This document shows positions 23,541 through 33,500 of a stretch of 64,000 nt of DNA, piece by piece. This DNA is from Verrucomicrobiales bacterium (GTDB taxonomy: Bacteria; Verrucomicrobiota; Verrucomicrobiia; Limisphaerales; J093): contig JABTUJ010000027.1 in the NCBI GenBank assembly GCA_015075445.1, positions 1 to 64,000 of the forward strand. Direction: 5' to 3'. Under the pieces are notes generated by a model. The model worked only from the letters and a program-made list of their open reading frames with translations, did not search any database and was not told the origin of the DNA. The position numbers and the translations under genes are program-made. Numbering within the stretch: position 1 is the stretch's first letter; every line of letters starts with the position of its first letter.

Positions 23541-23629
23541 GGACTTCGACCTTCGACCTTCGGACTTCGACCTTCGACCTTCGACCTTCGGACTTCGACC
23601 TTCGGACTTCGACCTTCGACCCTCGTCCT
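23541..23629. repeat. heptanucleotide array (TTCGACC/TTCGGAC units)
   Basis: About twelve units of CTTCGAC or CTTCGGA follow one another and run directly up to the stop codon of the MFS transporter gene at 23630. Confidence 0.85.
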
Positions 23630-24880
23630 TCAGTTCGCGGTCGGCGCTGGTCGCCCCGGTCGGATGAGGAACGTGAGGGCGGCACCGACCAACAGGAGGA
23701 CGCCGGCGGTGATGAACGAGGATCGGTAGCTGCCGCCGCTGCTGGCGGTGAGGGTTTGCTGGAGGCGGCTGAGCACGAGACCGCCCACGCCCCAGGAGGT
23801 GAAGAGCAGGCCGTAGTTCATGCCGAAGCTCTTCAGGCCCCAAAGATCCTTGGTGTACGACGGGAACAGGGCGAGGTTCGCTCCATAGTTGGCCCCGATC
23901 AGGGCGGCCACCACCACGATGGCTACCGCGGCCATGTCCTTCGAGGCGGTGACCGGGATGGCGAGGAACATCAGCGCTGCCTGGATCGCCAAGACCAGGA
24001 ACAGCGTCCAGCGCCGACCGATCCGATCGGACAACGTGCCGGCCAGGACCCGTCCCCCGGCATTGCCCACGGCCAGGATGGCCACCGCCACGAACGCGAG
24101 TTCGCCCATGCTGGTCTTGGCCATGCCACTGATGCTGCCAATCACCATCAGGCCCGCCCCGGCACCGATGAAGTAGATCACCCAGAGGAGCCAGAAGGTG
24201 GGCTGGCGCAGGACTTCGGACGGGGTCGCGCTGGCCGCGGCCGGCTTCGCTGCGGCGCCCGCAGCGGGTTTGGGCCCGGCGACATAGCCGGGGGGCGGGT
24301 TGACCAGGAGCTGCGCCAGGCCACAGACAATCACCACAAACGCCAGACCAAGAATCAGCATCGAGGTCCGGACTTGATAGTGGCCGAGCAGGAACTGGGA
24401 CGCCGGTGCCAGGTAGACCGGGGCCAACCCGAACCCAGCCACCACCAGGCCGGCGATCAGGCCAGTCTTTGACGGCGGGAACCATTTGAGCGCCGGCGGG
24501 GTGGCGGAGGAGTAGCCGAAGCCGATGCCGAGTCCGACCAGCACGCCAAAGCCCAACAGCCAGACGGCGTAGCTCGTGGTGGTCGAGATCAATACCATGC
24601 CCAGACCGACCAGCAGGCCGCCGATCGAGGCGGTGAGGCGGGGGCCGAACTTGTCCTGACACCGACCGGCCAGGATCATCGCGAAGGCGAAGACCAGGCA
24701 GCACAGGGCGTAGGGATCGTTGAGCTGCGAGCCTTTCCAGCCGAACTCCTTCTCGATGGCCCCCTTGAACAGGCTCCAGGTGTAGAGGACGCCGAGGGCC
24801 AGGTTGATGCCCAGACCGGCGCTGGTGACCGTCCAGCCTCGGTTCGGCAGGGCGGCAGGGGTGGGAGAGGAGGTGGTCAT
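23630..24880 (-). CDS. OFA (oxalate/formate antiporter) family MFS transporter
   Basis: A 416-residue permease with 12 predicted helices. The N-terminus GWTVTSAGLGINLALGVLYT...WSLFKGAIEKEFGW and the loop GRCQDKFGPRLTASIGGLLV are characteristic of OFA-type major facilitators; GRVLAGTLSDRIGRRWTLFL repeats the MFS loop motif in the second half. A cytoplasmic Ala/Pro-rich linker (GPKPAAGAAAKPAAASATP) separates the halves. Family members exchange small carboxylates such as oxalate, formate or lactate. Position 0.5 kb downstream of acs on the same strand hints at monocarboxylate uptake, but the ligand is not known. The stop codon abuts a heptanucleotide array. Confidence 0.85.
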   Translation of the reverse strand: MTTSSPTPAALPNRGWTVTSAGLGINLALGVLYTWSLFKGAIEKEFGWKGSQLNDPYALCCLVFAFAMILAGRCQDKFGPRLTASIGGLLVGLGMVLISTTTSYAVWLLGFGVLVGLGIGFGYSSATPPALKWFPPSKTGLIAGLVVAGFGLAPVYLAPASQFLLGHYQVRTSMLILGLAFVVIVCGLAQLLVNPPPGYVAGPKPAAGAAAKPAAASATPSEVLRQPTFWLLWVIYFIGAGAGLMVIGSISGMAKTSMGELAFVAVAILAVGNAGGRVLAGTLSDRIGRRWTLFLVLAIQAALMFLAIPVTASKDMAAVAIVVVAALIGANYGANLALFPSYTKDLWGLKSFGMNYGLLFTSWGVGGLVLSRLQQTLTASSGGSYRSSFITAGVLLLVGAALTFLIRPGRPAPTAN

Positions 24881-25354
24881 GGAGTGACAGAGTCCGGGGT
24901 CTGATGTCCGAGGGCCAAGATCGAGAGAATGGGGAGAAGCGGAACGCTTCGGGGATCGCAGGGACCTCCGGTCAGGGAAAGTCCGGTGTAGCCGAAGGAG
25001 GTGAACGATGCCTGAACGCAAGGGGAGCGCTTCGAGTTGGTGGTGCCCTCGGGGCGAGCGAAACGGACGGAAAGGGGGGTGCGAACGTGGGAGGAGGAGA
25101 CGGAGGAGAGGGAGGAGCGGACGGCGGGGGCGCCATCCGCTGCGTCCGGGGCGGGTGCGGTCCCCATTTCCTGGGAGGGCGCGGTTTCCGGGGCGAGCGC
25201 GGGCGTGGTCGGGGTTGGGGAGGCGAGCCGGGTGCTCATGGGTGGAACGAGTTGGAGGCGGGACAGGGTCAGATGGGGGAGCGCGACACAACCCGAAGTG
25301 CGCCGGCTTGCCAGGGCGCATGCCCCGACAAGCCGGCTGGCCATTCTGGTTTCG
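24881..25354. other. 474-bp gap between acs and the MFS gene
   Basis: No recognisable gene. A minus-strand frame (25238 to 24877) of 120 codons is rich in Ser/Thr/Pro/Ala, lacks homology and ends with an ATGA overlap on the transporter start, so it is a weak candidate only. No terminator or repeat family stands out. Confidence 0.5.
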
Positions 25355-27334
25355 CTATTGCCGTTCCTTGACCAACACCTCGACGACGTGCGGGTCGGCC
25401 AGGGTGGTGGTGTCACCGATCTGATCGGGCTGACCTTCGGCAATCTTGCGCAGGATGCGGCGCATGATCTTGCCCGAGCGGGTCTTGGGCAGGGCCGGAG
25501 CGAACTGGAGTTTGTCCGGGGCGGCGATGGGACCGATTTCCTTGCGGACATGCAGGACGAGCTCCTTCTTGAGCTCGTCGCTCGGATGGATGCCTTCCTT
25601 GAGGGTCACGAAGGCATAGAGGGCCTGGCCCTTGACGTCGTGCGGCATGGGTGCCACGGCGGCTTCGGCCACCTTGGGATGGCTGACCAGCGCGCTTTCG
25701 ACCTCGGCGGTGCCGATGCGGTGGCCGGAGACGTTCACGACATCGTCGATGCGGCCCATGAGCCAGTAATCGCCATCGGGATCCACGCGGCATCCGTCGC
25801 CGGTGAAATAGATGTCCTTGTACATCGTGAAGTACGTGTCGATGAAGCGGTCGTGGTCGCCCCAGGTGGTGCGCATCATGCCGGGCCACGGCTTCTTGAT
25901 GCAGAGCTTGCCGCCCTCGTTGGGGGCGCACGGCGTGCCGTCGTCACGGAGGACGACGGGTTCGACGCCGAAGAAGCCGCGGCTGGCGCTGCCGGGCTTG
26001 AGGGTATGCGCACCGGGCAGCGGCGTGATGAGGTGGCCGCCGGTTTCGGTCTGCCACCAGGTGTCGACAATCGGGCACTTCTCCTTGCCGATCACGCGGT
26101 AGTACCACATCCAGGCCTCGGGGTTGATGGGTTCGCCGACCGAGCCGAGGACCTTGAGGGAACTGAGGTCATGTTTGTTGGGCCATTCCTCGCCGAGGCG
26201 GATGAGGGAGCGGATGGCGGTGGGCGCGGTGTAGAACTGGGTGACCTTGAACTTCGCGATGATCTGCCAGAAGCGGCCGGCATCGGGGAAGGTGGGGACC
26301 CCCTCGAACATCACGCTGGTGAAGCCGTTGCAGAGCGGGCCGTACACGATGTAGCTGTGGCCGGTGACCCAGCCGATGTCGGCGGTGCACCAGAACGTGT
26401 CTTCGGGGTGGATGTCGAACACGTACTTGGTGGTCAGGGCCACGTGGAGGAGGTAACCGGCGGTGGCGTGCACGACGCCCTTGGGTTTGCCGGTCGAGCC
26501 CGAGGTGTAGAGCATGAAGAGGTAATCCTCGGCCTTCATGGGCTCGGCGGCACACTCCGGCGAGGCGCTCGCCATGAGCTCGTGATACCAGACATCGCGG
26601 CCGGCGACCACGTTGCAGGGGGTGTCGTCGCGTTTGACCACGACGACCTTCTGGATGCTGGGGGTGGACTTGCAGGCTTCGTCGGCGATGACCTTCAGGG
26701 GGATGTGTTTGCCGGCGCGGAGCCCGACGTTGGCGGTGATGAGCAGTTTGCAGGTCGAGTCATTGATGCGGCCCGCGAGGGCGTCGGCGCTGAAGCCGCC
26801 GAAGACGATCGAGTGGATCGCGCCGATGCGGGCGCAGGCGAGCATGGCGATGGGCAGCTCGAGGATCATGGGCAGGTAGATGCTGACCCGGTCGCCCTTT
26901 TGCACGCCCAGAGACTTGAGGACATTGGCGAACTTGCAGACCTCGGCGTGCAACTGCCGGTAGGTGATGCGGGTGACGTCGTTTTCGGGTTCGCCCTGCC
27001 AGATGATGGCCACCTTATCCCCGCGGGTGGCGAGGTGGCGATCCAGGCAGTTGGTGGTGACGTTGAGGACGCCGTCCTCGAACCAGGTGTGTTCGATCTT
27101 GCGGGCGGCGGTGTCCCACGTGTACTTGCGGGCGACCGTCGGGGGCTTGACCCAGTCGAGGGTCTTGGCCTGCTCGAGCCAGAAGGCGTCGGGCTGGTTC
27201 ACCGAGCGGTCGTACATCTCCTGGAACTGCGCGGCGTTGAGGTAGGCGCGCTGGACGACGTCCGCGGCGGGCGGGAAGGTCCGGGTTTCCTGGAGGAGTG
27301 AGCTGGTCGAGACGGTCTTGCTTTGATCGGTCAT
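25355..27334 (-). CDS. acs: acetyl-CoA synthetase (AMP-forming)
   Basis: A 659-residue enzyme of normal length. Motifs: the N-terminal ACAS domain (AYLNAAQFQEMYDRSVNQPD), LFMLYTSGSTGKPKGVVHAT (P-loop-like A3), DIGWVTGHSYIVYGPLCNG, VDTWWQTETGGHLITPLPG (A5), YFTGDGCRVDPDGDYWLMGR, and LPKTRSGKIMRRILRK with the catalytic lysine whose acetylation inactivates Acs. It converts acetate, ATP and CoA to acetyl-CoA in the cytoplasm. It lies 47 nt downstream of a histone-deacetylase-family gene in the same orientation, which probably encodes its activating deacetylase. A purine-rich AAAAGGA precedes the start. Confidence 0.97.
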   Translation of the reverse strand: MTDQSKTVSTSSLLQETRTFPPAADVVQRAYLNAAQFQEMYDRSVNQPDAFWLEQAKTLDWVKPPTVARKYTWDTAARKIEHTWFEDGVLNVTTNCLDRHLATRGDKVAIIWQGEPENDVTRITYRQLHAEVCKFANVLKSLGVQKGDRVSIYLPMILELPIAMLACARIGAIHSIVFGGFSADALAGRINDSTCKLLITANVGLRAGKHIPLKVIADEACKSTPSIQKVVVVKRDDTPCNVVAGRDVWYHELMASASPECAAEPMKAEDYLFMLYTSGSTGKPKGVVHATAGYLLHVALTTKYVFDIHPEDTFWCTADIGWVTGHSYIVYGPLCNGFTSVMFEGVPTFPDAGRFWQIIAKFKVTQFYTAPTAIRSLIRLGEEWPNKHDLSSLKVLGSVGEPINPEAWMWYYRVIGKEKCPIVDTWWQTETGGHLITPLPGAHTLKPGSASRGFFGVEPVVLRDDGTPCAPNEGGKLCIKKPWPGMMRTTWGDHDRFIDTYFTMYKDIYFTGDGCRVDPDGDYWLMGRIDDVVNVSGHRIGTAEVESALVSHPKVAEAAVAPMPHDVKGQALYAFVTLKEGIHPSDELKKELVLHVRKEIGPIAAPDKLQFAPALPKTRSGKIMRRILRKIAEGQPDQIGDTTTLADPHVVEVLVKERQ

Positions 27335-27381
27335 GTCTGGGTCCTTTTGGTGGTCGTCGTAGTTTGCACTGATTACAGAGT

Positions 27382-28569
27382 CTAGGCCGGGCCCGGGTCC
27401 GGAGCCGGCGGCTTGGAAGCGCTGGCAGCGGACGGGAGGCCGTGGTGAGGAAAGACGTTCTGGATGACGGCGTCAACCGAAGCCCGCAACGCGGGTTCGA
27501 CGGCGCGGCGTTGTTCCGGGGTGACCGGGCGGTCGTGGTCCCGCAGGCCGCCGGCCCATTCGGTGCTCCCGAGCATGACGCCGCCCATGCCCAGGCTGAG
27601 ATCATGTTCGTCCTGTTCGCCGGCGCAGACCTGCCAGGCGAGGGCCCAGCCGCGGACGGTGTTCTCGACGTGGTAGCCGCCGCCGCCGGCCACGAGCAGC
27701 GGGACGTTCCGGCGCAGCAACCGCTCGAGGACGCCCTCGTGCGCGTGGTTGGTGAGGCTCAGATGCGTCAAGGGATCGCCGGCCAGCGTGTCCATGCCCA
27801 ACTCGAGGACGATGACGTCCGGGGCGTACGCCGCGAGCAGCGGCAACACGGCCCGGTCGAAGGCGTCGAGGAAAGCCTCGTTGTAGGTGCCGGCGGGCAG
27901 GGAAAGGTTCGCGTTGAACCCCAGCCCGTCGCCCTCGCCGATTTCATCCTCAAAGCCGCCCCACGGGAAGAGGGTGTGCCCGCTCTCGTGCAGCGAGATG
28001 GTGAAGACGTCGCGGCGCCGGTAGAACGCGGCCTGAACGCCGTCGCCGTGGTGGGCATCGACGTCGAGGTAGAGCACGCGTTTGCCGTTCTCGGCGAGGC
28101 GGAGGCAGGCGAGGGCCACATCGTTCAGGTAGCAGAAGCCGGCGGCGCGTTCGGCCATGGCATGGTGGAAACCACCCAGGAGATGGAACGCGACGTCGAC
28201 TTGTCCGGCCAGAAGTCGTTCGGCGGCGGTCAACGCGGCGCCGCAGGCCCAGGTCGCGTAGGGCAGGAGGTCCTTGAACACGGGCGTGTCCGGCCCCCCC
28301 AGACCCATGTGCAGGCCCTCGGGGGTGAGTTCGCCGGCCGTGGCCCGCTCGAGTTCCTGGAGGTAGCGGTCCGAGTGGAGGCGGCCGAGCTCGGCGCGCG
28401 TGGCGGGGTGGGCCGCGACCTCGGCGCGGTTGGGCAAGCCCAGCCAGCCGAACGAGATGAGCCGGCGCCGGGTGAGGGTCGAGCGTTCGGTCTTGAAGGG
28501 GCAGTCCGGCGGGTAACTCAACCCTTCGATCTCCGGGGCGTAGATGAAGGCCAGCCTGCGGTCGTTCAT
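27382..28569 (-). CDS. AcuC-like histone deacetylase family lysine deacetylase
   Basis: A 395-residue zinc-dependent deacetylase (class I/II HDAC, AcuC/arginase-like fold). FHLLGGFHHAMAERAAGFCY carries the catalytic histidine pair, VLYLDVDAHHGDGVQAAFYR the zinc-binding D-x-H, SLHESGHTLFPW, VIVLELGMDTLAGDPLTHL the second zinc aspartate region, and VAGGGGYHVENTVRGWALAW the tyrosine-containing loop. AcuC of Bacillus deacetylates and activates acetyl-CoA synthetase; here acs is the next gene, 47 nt away, so the same role is likely. I chose the ATG before NDRRLAFIYA because family homology starts there; the frame is open further upstream without similarity. Confidence 0.9.
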   Translation of the reverse strand: MNDRRLAFIYAPEIEGLSYPPDCPFKTERSTLTRRRLISFGWLGLPNRAEVAAHPATRAELGRLHSDRYLQELERATAGELTPEGLHMGLGGPDTPVFKDLLPYATWACGAALTAAERLLAGQVDVAFHLLGGFHHAMAERAAGFCYLNDVALACLRLAENGKRVLYLDVDAHHGDGVQAAFYRRRDVFTISLHESGHTLFPWGGFEDEIGEGDGLGFNANLSLPAGTYNEAFLDAFDRAVLPLLAAYAPDVIVLELGMDTLAGDPLTHLSLTNHAHEGVLERLLRRNVPLLVAGGGGYHVENTVRGWALAWQVCAGEQDEHDLSLGMGGVMLGSTEWAGGLRDHDRPVTPEQRRAVEPALRASVDAVIQNVFPHHGLPSAASASKPPAPDPGPA

Positions 28570-28795
28570 CGGGCACTCGGGACCGGCAGCGCCGGGGCGC
28601 GGGAAGCGCGGGAGCGCGACTTCCTCGCGCTCCGGAGTGCACCCCGGCCTCCGGGCTGATTGTTGTGGATCACCGAGCGAAGCTAGGAATCCTCCGGCCG
28701 GTCCGGCTTTACCGATTTTGGCGAACACTGGCCCTTTCTTGGATTTCAGAGCTGAGTTGCCGTTCCACGTGCGCCCGGTATGAAATGGCGCCGCT

Positions 28796-30214
28796 ATGCG
28801 CTGGTATACCTGGCTGTTGCTCCTGATATGTGTGCTGGGCAGCCGGCCTGTCCACGGCCAGACCGTGACGGACCCGGTGACCGACCTCTTTACGCCACGC
28901 CCCCCGCCGCCCCGGGGAATGCCCGAACAACCTGTCGGACCCCTGCGGTTGCCGCAGCACGCTCCCGCAAGCCCGGCGCCCGGCGGACGCCCCGTTCATC
29001 GGCCTCCCCCGCGGCCGCCGTTCGAGTTCCGACCCGGCGAACGCGTGGTGTGGTTGGGGGACGCCCTCTTCGAGGCGGAAGCCGAGCACGGTTACCTCGA
29101 GACGCGGATCCAGGCGCAGTATCCGGACCGGCGGCTGACCTTTCGCAACCTGTCGACCAGCCCGCACAACCGGTTGCGGGATCCTGACCCACGGCCGGCG
29201 GAGGCGAGTGCGGAGTGGCTGACACACCTGCTGGCCGAGGTGCGGGCAAGCGGGCCGGGCGTGGTGCTGTTGAGCTACGGGACGGCGGCGGCGTGGTGGG
29301 GGGACGAAGCGCGACCGGCCTTCTCAAACGTCTACGCCCGCGTGCTCGACGGCGTGCTGGCGATCGACCCGGAGAACCGCCCGCGCATCGTGATGATGAG
29401 CCCGCTCAGCTACGAGCCGCCGCCCGGGGACGGTCTGGCCGAGGTCACCAACCGCAACGCGCAGGCACTTCATTTTGCCGACACCGCCTGGCAGATCTCG
29501 ACCAACCGGGGGGTGGAGTTCGTGGACTTCTTCCTGTTCAGCCAGCGTGATGTGATGGCGTCTTTCGCAAACGGGAAGGAAGGCAGGCCGAGCGGACCTC
29601 GCCTGACGGAAGACAGCGTGCGGCCGACGGCCTACGGGTTGCGGCGGCTGGCGTTCGCGCTGGAACGAGGCCTTCGCTGGCCCTCGACCAACTGGCGGTT
29701 CGGCCTGATGGGGGACGGCCAATGGCGCGAAGGCGGGTTCGGGGCGCAAATCCATTCGCACTCGCGGCAGGACGACCACGTGGTGGTGGTCTTCACCGAG
29801 GAACGATTGCCCCTGCCCAGCCCGTTGCCGGACTTCGACCTGACCGCGGAGGACGAGCCGCATCGCTACATCCAGTTGCCCCGGCTCAACGAGGGCAGGT
29901 ACGTGCTGCGGGTGGATGGCGAACCGATCCTGCGGAGCACTCACCTGGACTGGGCTCGCTACGAGATCATCGCCCGCGGCCCTTCCTGGGAGCAGGCCGA
30001 GCGGCTGCGGCAAGCCGTCGTGAGGAAGAACGCCCGCCTCGCGCGGCTGACCTCGCCGTCCGCTGATGCGTCCCCGGACGTCATCACCACCGACCCGGAA
30101 CTCGCCGAGCTTGAAGCCGCGATTGCCGAACTGAAGCGCCCGGTGCCGCGGCGTTACGAGGTCGTCCGCACGGGCGATCTGCCGCCGGAGCAGGTCATCC
30201 CGGTGGCGCGGTGA
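28796..30214 (+). CDS. exported SGNH-hydrolase-like protein, catalytic serine apparently lost
   Basis: A 472-residue protein with a signal peptide (WYTWLLLLICVLGSRPVHGQ). A Pro-rich linker is followed by ERVVWLGDALFEAEAEHGYL, the place where GDSL/SGNH proteins have GDS, and VVLLSYGTAAAWWGDEARPA, corresponding to block III (usually YGTNE). The serine is replaced by alanine in GDA and the asparagine of block III by alanine, while the block V end is PTAYGLRRLAFALERGLRW (usual D-x-x-H absent). The fold is therefore probably kept without standard esterase chemistry. The C-terminal 170 residues read like a beta-sandwich. Many verrucomicrobial surface proteins carry such domains; function unknown. 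Confidence 0.65.
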   Translation: MRWYTWLLLLICVLGSRPVHGQTVTDPVTDLFTPRPPPPRGMPEQPVGPLRLPQHAPASPAPGGRPVHRPPPRPPFEFRPGERVVWLGDALFEAEAEHGYLETRIQAQYPDRRLTFRNLSTSPHNRLRDPDPRPAEASAEWLTHLLAEVRASGPGVVLLSYGTAAAWWGDEARPAFSNVYARVLDGVLAIDPENRPRIVMMSPLSYEPPPGDGLAEVTNRNAQALHFADTAWQISTNRGVEFVDFFLFSQRDVMASFANGKEGRPSGPRLTEDSVRPTAYGLRRLAFALERGLRWPSTNWRFGLMGDGQWREGGFGAQIHSHSRQDDHVVVVFTEERLPLPSPLPDFDLTAEDEPHRYIQLPRLNEGRYVLRVDGEPILRSTHLDWARYEIIARGPSWEQAERLRQAVVRKNARLARLTSPSADASPDVITTDPELAELEAAIAELKRPVPRRYEVVRTGDLPPEQVIPVAR

Positions 30215-30420
30215 GTCGGCACGGGCGCGGTGCGGGGCCCGCAACGCGACGGAGGCCGACGATCGGACCGGTGACCGGCACGCGGACGGTGCAGGTCACG
30301 ACGGCACGCCTGTCCGGCCGTTTCTTCCGGCCGTTTCTGCTTGTCAATCGGTGTACGAGCGCGTAGCGCCCCGAGCGTGAACTCGCCAGAAATCGTGGCC
30401 GTGCCCATGAACCCTCCCCG

Positions 30421-30477
30421 CCGGGTCGGGGGACCCGGCCTACAGGTTGTTGCAGGCCCGGTGCCCCTACCGGGCGG
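30421..30477. repeat. covarying-stem hairpin element, copies B and C
   Basis: Copy B (30421-30438, read on the minus strand) has stem CCGGGTC/GACCCGG; copy C (30457-30474, plus strand) has stem CCCGGTG/TACCGGG with one G-T pair. Both have a CCCC loop and TGYAGGC / GCG flanks as at 3423. They face each other across 18 nt in the 312-bp gap before the giant beta-helix gene; nothing else is visible in that gap. Confidence 0.75.
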
Positions 30478-30526
30478 TTCATGGAAACGATGGCCGGACG
30501 CCTCCGCCCCACGGCTGGCGCGGGCC

Positions 30527-33500
30527 ATGCCACTCTGGTGGGTGGCCGGAGCACTCGCGCTCTTCGTGCTGTGCGCTGCCACTGGGGCCGAGTACTGGCT
30601 CGCGCCACCCGGGACACCCCCCAACGGCAGCACGCCAACCGTGAACTCCTGGGCCCAACCGCTGCCGTGGAGCACCGCCGAGGTGCAGGCGCTGATCCGC
30701 GACAATCCGAAGGCACCGCAGGACCCCGAGGTCGTGCTCCACCTCCGCACGGCCGGCCTGACGAACGTGTATGCCATCGAGCGGTTCGCCCTCGCCGCCG
30801 CCGACTACTCTTCGCGTCGGCTCGCACTCCGGGCCGCGGACCCGCCGGAACGGCCGGTCCTCCGCTACGAGGTTCCCGGCCCGGGCGCGGGTCTGTTCCG
30901 GGGTCCGACCTGGGAGTCCACGCTGCTGGATTTCTCCCTGGAGCTCGACTCCTTCGAGGCACACGACCTGGTCCTGGACGCGAACTGGCCGGCGTGGGCG
31001 GCCACCAACACGTGCGCCAGCCCGGCCTACACACTGGGCTTCACGCTCAAAGCACTCATCGTCCGCGCCAACACCGGCTGGATCCAGAACGTGCACATCC
31101 GCCATTGCGGGGCGAATGGCGTGGCGCCCCTGCCACGCTTCCGCTCCACCCAGCGGGAGTGTTTTCCGCTGTGGGTGGACATCCCGACGTTCCGCTACGG
31201 CGCGGCAGCCCAGCCCGCGTGGATTATCGAGGACTGCGAGGTCAGCGACTTCCACGTGGTGCGAGGGGGCTACGGCTCGGCCATCGTCGTCGCGACGCCG
31301 AACCCACCCGGCCTGAGCGGTCCCGGCTGGTTCTACACCAACCGGGTGGCCGTGGTGCGGCGGTGTCAGGTGCGGGGGGCGGGCAACGACATCGCCTTTG
31401 CGACCGCCAGTTCGGCCGCCATTTCGTTCCATGACAACGTCGTGGTGGGAACCGCCCTGGGCATGAACAACGACACGGCCCGGGACGGCGCGCCGCTGCG
31501 GAACATCGACCTCACGAACAATATCGTCCTCGATGTGCAACTCCTGGCCAACGTCGGCGTGCCGGCCCGGGGTGCGGGTCTGGGGGGCACGTACCTGTTC
31601 ACCAACATCACCGTCGCTGCCAACGCGGTTCGACTGCGCGCCGTGCCCTGGCGCCAGGAATCGAGCAGCTTCGAGTGGCGGTTCACCGGCGCGGGCGGTT
31701 ACACCAACTGGCTGCCGGTGTCCGACCCCAGCCTGCCGGTAGGAAGGGTGACGCCCGGCTATGCGGCGGGAATGCTGGTGGGCGGTGCCGACCAGATCCG
31801 GTTCGTGAACAACCGGTTTACCACCTGGCCGCTGGATCAGTTTTATGAGCCGGATCCCACGAACACGGCCCTGGCTATCTGGCGCCCGTTGTTCCGGCCT
31901 TCCCACCACCCGGTCACGGGCCAGAACTGTTATCACGGACCGAACTTCCAGACGGGGACGAACTGGCTCTCGAGCGCGAGCCTGGACTTCCAGGAACCAG
32001 TGCCGCTGCCGGCTGTACCCACCGCGGCGGTCAGCGCTTTGGCTGCCCCGCCGACCGCGGCACCCGACTTCATCCCCTACGGGCGGGTGATGCGTGTCCG
32101 GGCGCTCGTGGATGGGACGGGTCAACTCCGGGGCGTCGAGGAAGTCCAGATGGCGCGTCCGGAGGTGCTCGAGGACGGACGTGTGCGGGTCCGCGGGCGT
32201 TGCGTGAATCACCCCAGCGTCCTGCAGGGTGGCTCGAGTTCCCCCGTGGTCGGCGGCGCCCCACGGCTCCGGCTCCGCGTGGCAACGTTGGCGGGCGCCT
32301 CGAGCGAGCTTGGACCGGAGACGGTCGCCGGCGAGGAGGCAATTTTCACCTACATGCCGCTTGAGCCCGACGGATGGGAAGGGCTCACCCTGCTCCTGGC
32401 TCCGGCCGGAACCGACGGGCCGTTGCCGCCCGTCGAAGCGCTGGAAGCAGCGGACATCGCCTGGACCGCGGGCGAAGTGTTGCGCGGCACCACCGTGCGA
32501 TTCGAGCGTACGGCGGATGTGGCGGATGATCGACGGCGTTACCCCGGCCTGCTCCGCATCAGCCGCACGGGACCCACCGCCGACGCGCTGCCCGTGGTGC
32601 TCCAGGCCGTGACCAGCGGAGTGACGCGACCCGCGCTTCCTCCGCCCGCCTTGGACTACGACTATGATCTGTACACCAACCACTGGGCGGCTCCGGAAGC
32701 ATGGTATGAGCTTTCCCCGACTTCGGACGGACAATGGACTCTGGTCATCCCGCCGGGGCAGAGCGAGGTGACGGTGCGAGTCAAACCGACCGCCGGATCC
32801 GCCAACCAGGATTGGGTCGAGCACGAGGCCGCCTATTTCCGGCTGGTTCCCCGCGGCTACGCCGTGGCCCCGCCCGCTCGCTGGGTGACCCGGGGCCCGG
32901 GAGGTGAAGCCGCCGTCGCCCTGTGGGACGGGCCGACGTATCGCCTGTACCGCTTCACCGACGAAATGCTCGTCGTGTGTGACGATGGCCTGGACGCGGG
33001 TAGCTCGCCTGACTCCGACGGGACAGTCTCGATCCGGACGCGGACCGGCACGAGGTTGTCGCTCTCGGCTGGGGAGGCGGTGGCCCCGCCCCTCGAGGTG
33101 CGTTGGTCGATGACGGACGTCGATCTCACGCCACCTGTGACCCGCCTGCCGGAGACGATTCAACGTCGGATTTCGCCGGCGGATGCCGAACGGTGTCGGC
33201 TTCTGCCGGTGGCCGATGCCGCCTATGCGCTGAACGCGGCCACCGCGCCGGCCGGCCTCCGGTTCGGTGGCTTCTCGCGTTACGAAACCGCCAGCGAAAC
33301 GCCGGGGCCGCAACCGGTCTTCGACCGGGGCGGCGTATGGCCGTGGCCGGAACTGGGACCGATGATCCCGTTTGGCGAACCGGGTGTTGACTCCGTGGTT
33401 TACGGCGTGGACGAGCGCGGCGGACTCGCGGGTGTTCTCGGCCGCCAAGCCGGTTATCAAACCCCCGCCGGCGAATGGGTCGCGTTGCCCACGGCGAACG

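Noticed and set aside
24877..25238. 120-codon minus-strand frame before the MFS transporter with an ATGA overlap
   Set aside because: Low-complexity Ser/Thr/Pro/Ala composition and no homology; the overlap could be chance. Kept only as a note in the gap entry.
25037..27301. Plus-strand frame of ~750 codons opposite acs
   Set aside because: Composition (Gly/Val/Asp-rich) is the complement of a real acs gene with every family motif.
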